Shown: one piece after another, positions 14,520 through 15,697 of the stretch
Position numbering within the stretch: position 1 is the first letter of the stretch
Layout of the letters: each line of letters starts with the position of its first letter
Source of the DNA: Armatimonadota bacterium
GTDB lineage: Bacteria > Armatimonadota > JAAZEB01
NCBI GenBank assembly: GCA_012841485.1
Contig: DUUU01000221.1
Span: forward strand, 1-15,697
Direction of reading: 5' to 3'
Length of the DNA stretch: 15,697 nucleotides
Made by a program: the position numbers and the translations under genes
Notes under the pieces: model-generated
The model's input: the letters and a program-made list of their open reading frames with translations, nothing else
Told to the model about the DNA's origin: nothing
Databases searched by the model: none

Positions 14520-15697
14520 ATGAGTCCATGGCTTTTGCTGGCATTGGTGGCTGCCGCCGGAGCGCCAGAGCAGCCGCTCGTTTGGAGCTTTGAAGACCCG
14601 CAGATCTCCTGGCGCCCGCGTGCCGCAGGCATCACCCTCGAGCACGCGCCGGGCGTCTCGGCGACCCCCGAGGGGAAGGGGAGCCTCCGCATCCACGGTC
14701 GCATCGCGGAGGGTTGGAACTATGCCCTCTCCGAGACCCGCCCGATGTCGGCCGGCCGGTATTATAAGCTCTCGGCCTGGGTGAGGGTGGATCGGCAGAG
14801 GCCCTACACGCCTGCGCCTTTCCTGAAGTGCGAGTTCGTCGCGGAGGACGGGCGCTCACTGGGGCGCGCAACCACGGAGAGCGACCAGACGGCGCGGATG
14901 GGTCAATGGCAGCGCGTGGAGGGAGAGTTCGAGGCGCCGGCGGGTACCGCGAAGTGCTGGGTGGCCGTGGAGAAGGGCACGGAGGGCGCGATGGAGATCG
15001 ATGCCTATCTAGATGAGGTGCGCATCGAGCCGATCTCCACGCTACAGGTGTTTGAGCGGTATCGGCTCAAGCCGCTGCCCGCGCCGCTGCACGCGCGCCG
15101 CGGCGTCCACCCGCGCCTCTTTCTCGATACCGCGCGCGTGGAGCAGTTGCGCCAGGCGATTGGCCATACCCACGCGGATGTCTGGCAGGAGGTCCGGGCG
15201 CTCGCCGACCGGGCGGTTCGATCAGGACCGCCACCCTATCGGGAGCACGATAGTTACAGCGGCGATGAGCAGCTGTGGCAGCGCGAAGTGGGCAACACGA
15301 TGCCCACCCTGGCGATTGCCTACCTCCTCACCAAAGAGGTGAAGTACCTCGACGCGGCGCGCGCGTGGGCGCTGGCGTCGTGCTCCTATCCAACCTGGGG
15401 TCTGGGCCGCCTGGATGGCATGGACCTGGCCACCGGCCACCAGCTCCTGGGGCTGGCCCTCGTTTATGATTGGTGTTACCCTGATTTGGGCGAGGAGGCG
15501 CGCCGCGCCATCCGGGAGACACTGGCTCGCCGGGCCGGCAAGATGTTCGAGGCCGCCGCGACGGGCAGGGTCGGGTGGCGGCGCGCCTATCTGCAGAACC
15601 ACCTCTGGGTGAATATCTGCGGGATGCAGGCCGCAGGGCTTGCCCTCTACGACGAGCTGGACGACGCGATACTTTGGGCGGGCCTTCCCCTGGAGAA
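14520..15697 (+). CDS. Heparinase II/III-like polysaccharide lyase, exported (3' end missing)
   Basis: The frame is open from ATG 14520 to the window edge, giving 392 residues. It begins MSPWLLLALVAAAGAPEQ, a short signal peptide (weak n-region) with cleavage probably after AAGA. Residues about 19-172 look like a jelly-roll carbohydrate-binding domain (LVWSFEDP ... YYKLSAWVRV ... MEIDAYLDEVRIEP). From HPRLFLDTARVEQLRQAI (197-214) on, it matches the N-terminal helical (alpha/alpha-toroid) part of heparinase II/III-type proteins: TMPTLAIAYLLTKEVKYLDAA (260-280), LGLALVYDWCYPDL and LQNHLWVN (358-365), where the Asn-His pair is probably catalytic. GGGAGGGA lies 4 nt before the ATG. The 33-bp gap to the sulfatase implies one operon that attacks a sulfated uronic-acid polysaccharide. 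Exact substrate cannot be assigned. Confidence 0.85.
   Translation, partial: MSPWLLLALVAAAGAPEQPLVWSFEDPQISWRPRAAGITLEHAPGVSATPEGKGSLRIHGRIAEGWNYALSETRPMSAGRYYKLSAWVRVDRQRPYTPAPFLKCEFVAEDGRSLGRATTESDQTARMGQWQRVEGEFEAPAGTAKCWVAVEKGTEGAMEIDAYLDEVRIEPISTLQVFERYRLKPLPAPLHARRGVHPRLFLDTARVEQLRQAIGHTHADVWQEVRALADRAVRSGPPPYREHDSYSGDEQLWQREVGNTMPTLAIAYLLTKEVKYLDAARAWALASCSYPTWGLGRLDGMDLATGHQLLGLALVYDWCYPDLGEEARRAIRETLARRAGKMFEAAATGRVGWRRAYLQNHLWVNICGMQAAGLALYDELDDAILWAGLPLE

Noticed and set aside
1..15697. tRNA genes, insertion sequences, CRISPR arrays or attachment sites
   Set aside because: Intergenic parts were read for T-loop sequences, terminal inverted repeats and regularly spaced repeats on both strands; none was found.

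Overview
The window is GC-rich chromosomal DNA from a bacterium with an outer membrane. It carries a YjbH/DUF940-type outer-membrane exopolysaccharide protein, a lipoprotein and a GGDEF signalling protein. The mix also includes a Gfo/Idh/MocA oxidoreductase, an aldo/keto reductase, a cytoplasmic-looking sulfatase, a heparinase II/III-like protein and an encapsulin. This is reminiscent of environmental Armatimonadota or related polysaccharide degraders, but that placement is inference only; no rRNA or tRNA gene is present to confirm it. I see no phage genes, insertion sequences or CRISPR array.

Layout. Positions 1-2439 (+): the 3' end of a class I glutamine amidotransferase, a PurM-like AIR synthase paralogue, a 350-bp gap, and an orphan CheY-like receiver protein. 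2686-2994 (-): a small helical protein of unknown function. 3221-6528 (+): two closely matching tandem promoters separated by a leader that can fold, then a YjbH-like beta-barrel protein and a large lipoprotein, closed by a 15-bp-stem terminator. 6675-8353 (+): a YtxH-like small membrane protein and a GAF-GGDEF diguanylate cyclase with an intact active site and I-site. 8393-11221 (-): a likely operon of Gfo/Idh/MocA oxidoreductase, aldo/keto reductase and endonuclease III behind a good sigma-70-type promoter. 11538-11846 (+): a small zinc-ribbon protein that converges on the encapsulin gene (11949-12803, -) across a perfect 32-bp palindrome. 13131-15697 (+): a formylglycine-type sulfatase and the start of a heparinase II/III-like polysaccharide lyase that runs off the window.

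How the parts may work together. The YjbH protein, the lipoprotein and the diguanylate cyclase suggest a c-di-GMP/extracellular-polysaccharide theme. The sulfatase and lyase suggest breakdown of a sulfated uronic-acid polysaccharide, and the two oxidoreductases could act on derived sugars. The most notable element is a shell protein that, from remembered sequence, closely resembles the Myxococcus xanthus EncA iron-storage encapsulin. It has no recognisable cargo gene beside it, so either the cargo is encoded elsewhere or an unrecognised neighbour fills that role.
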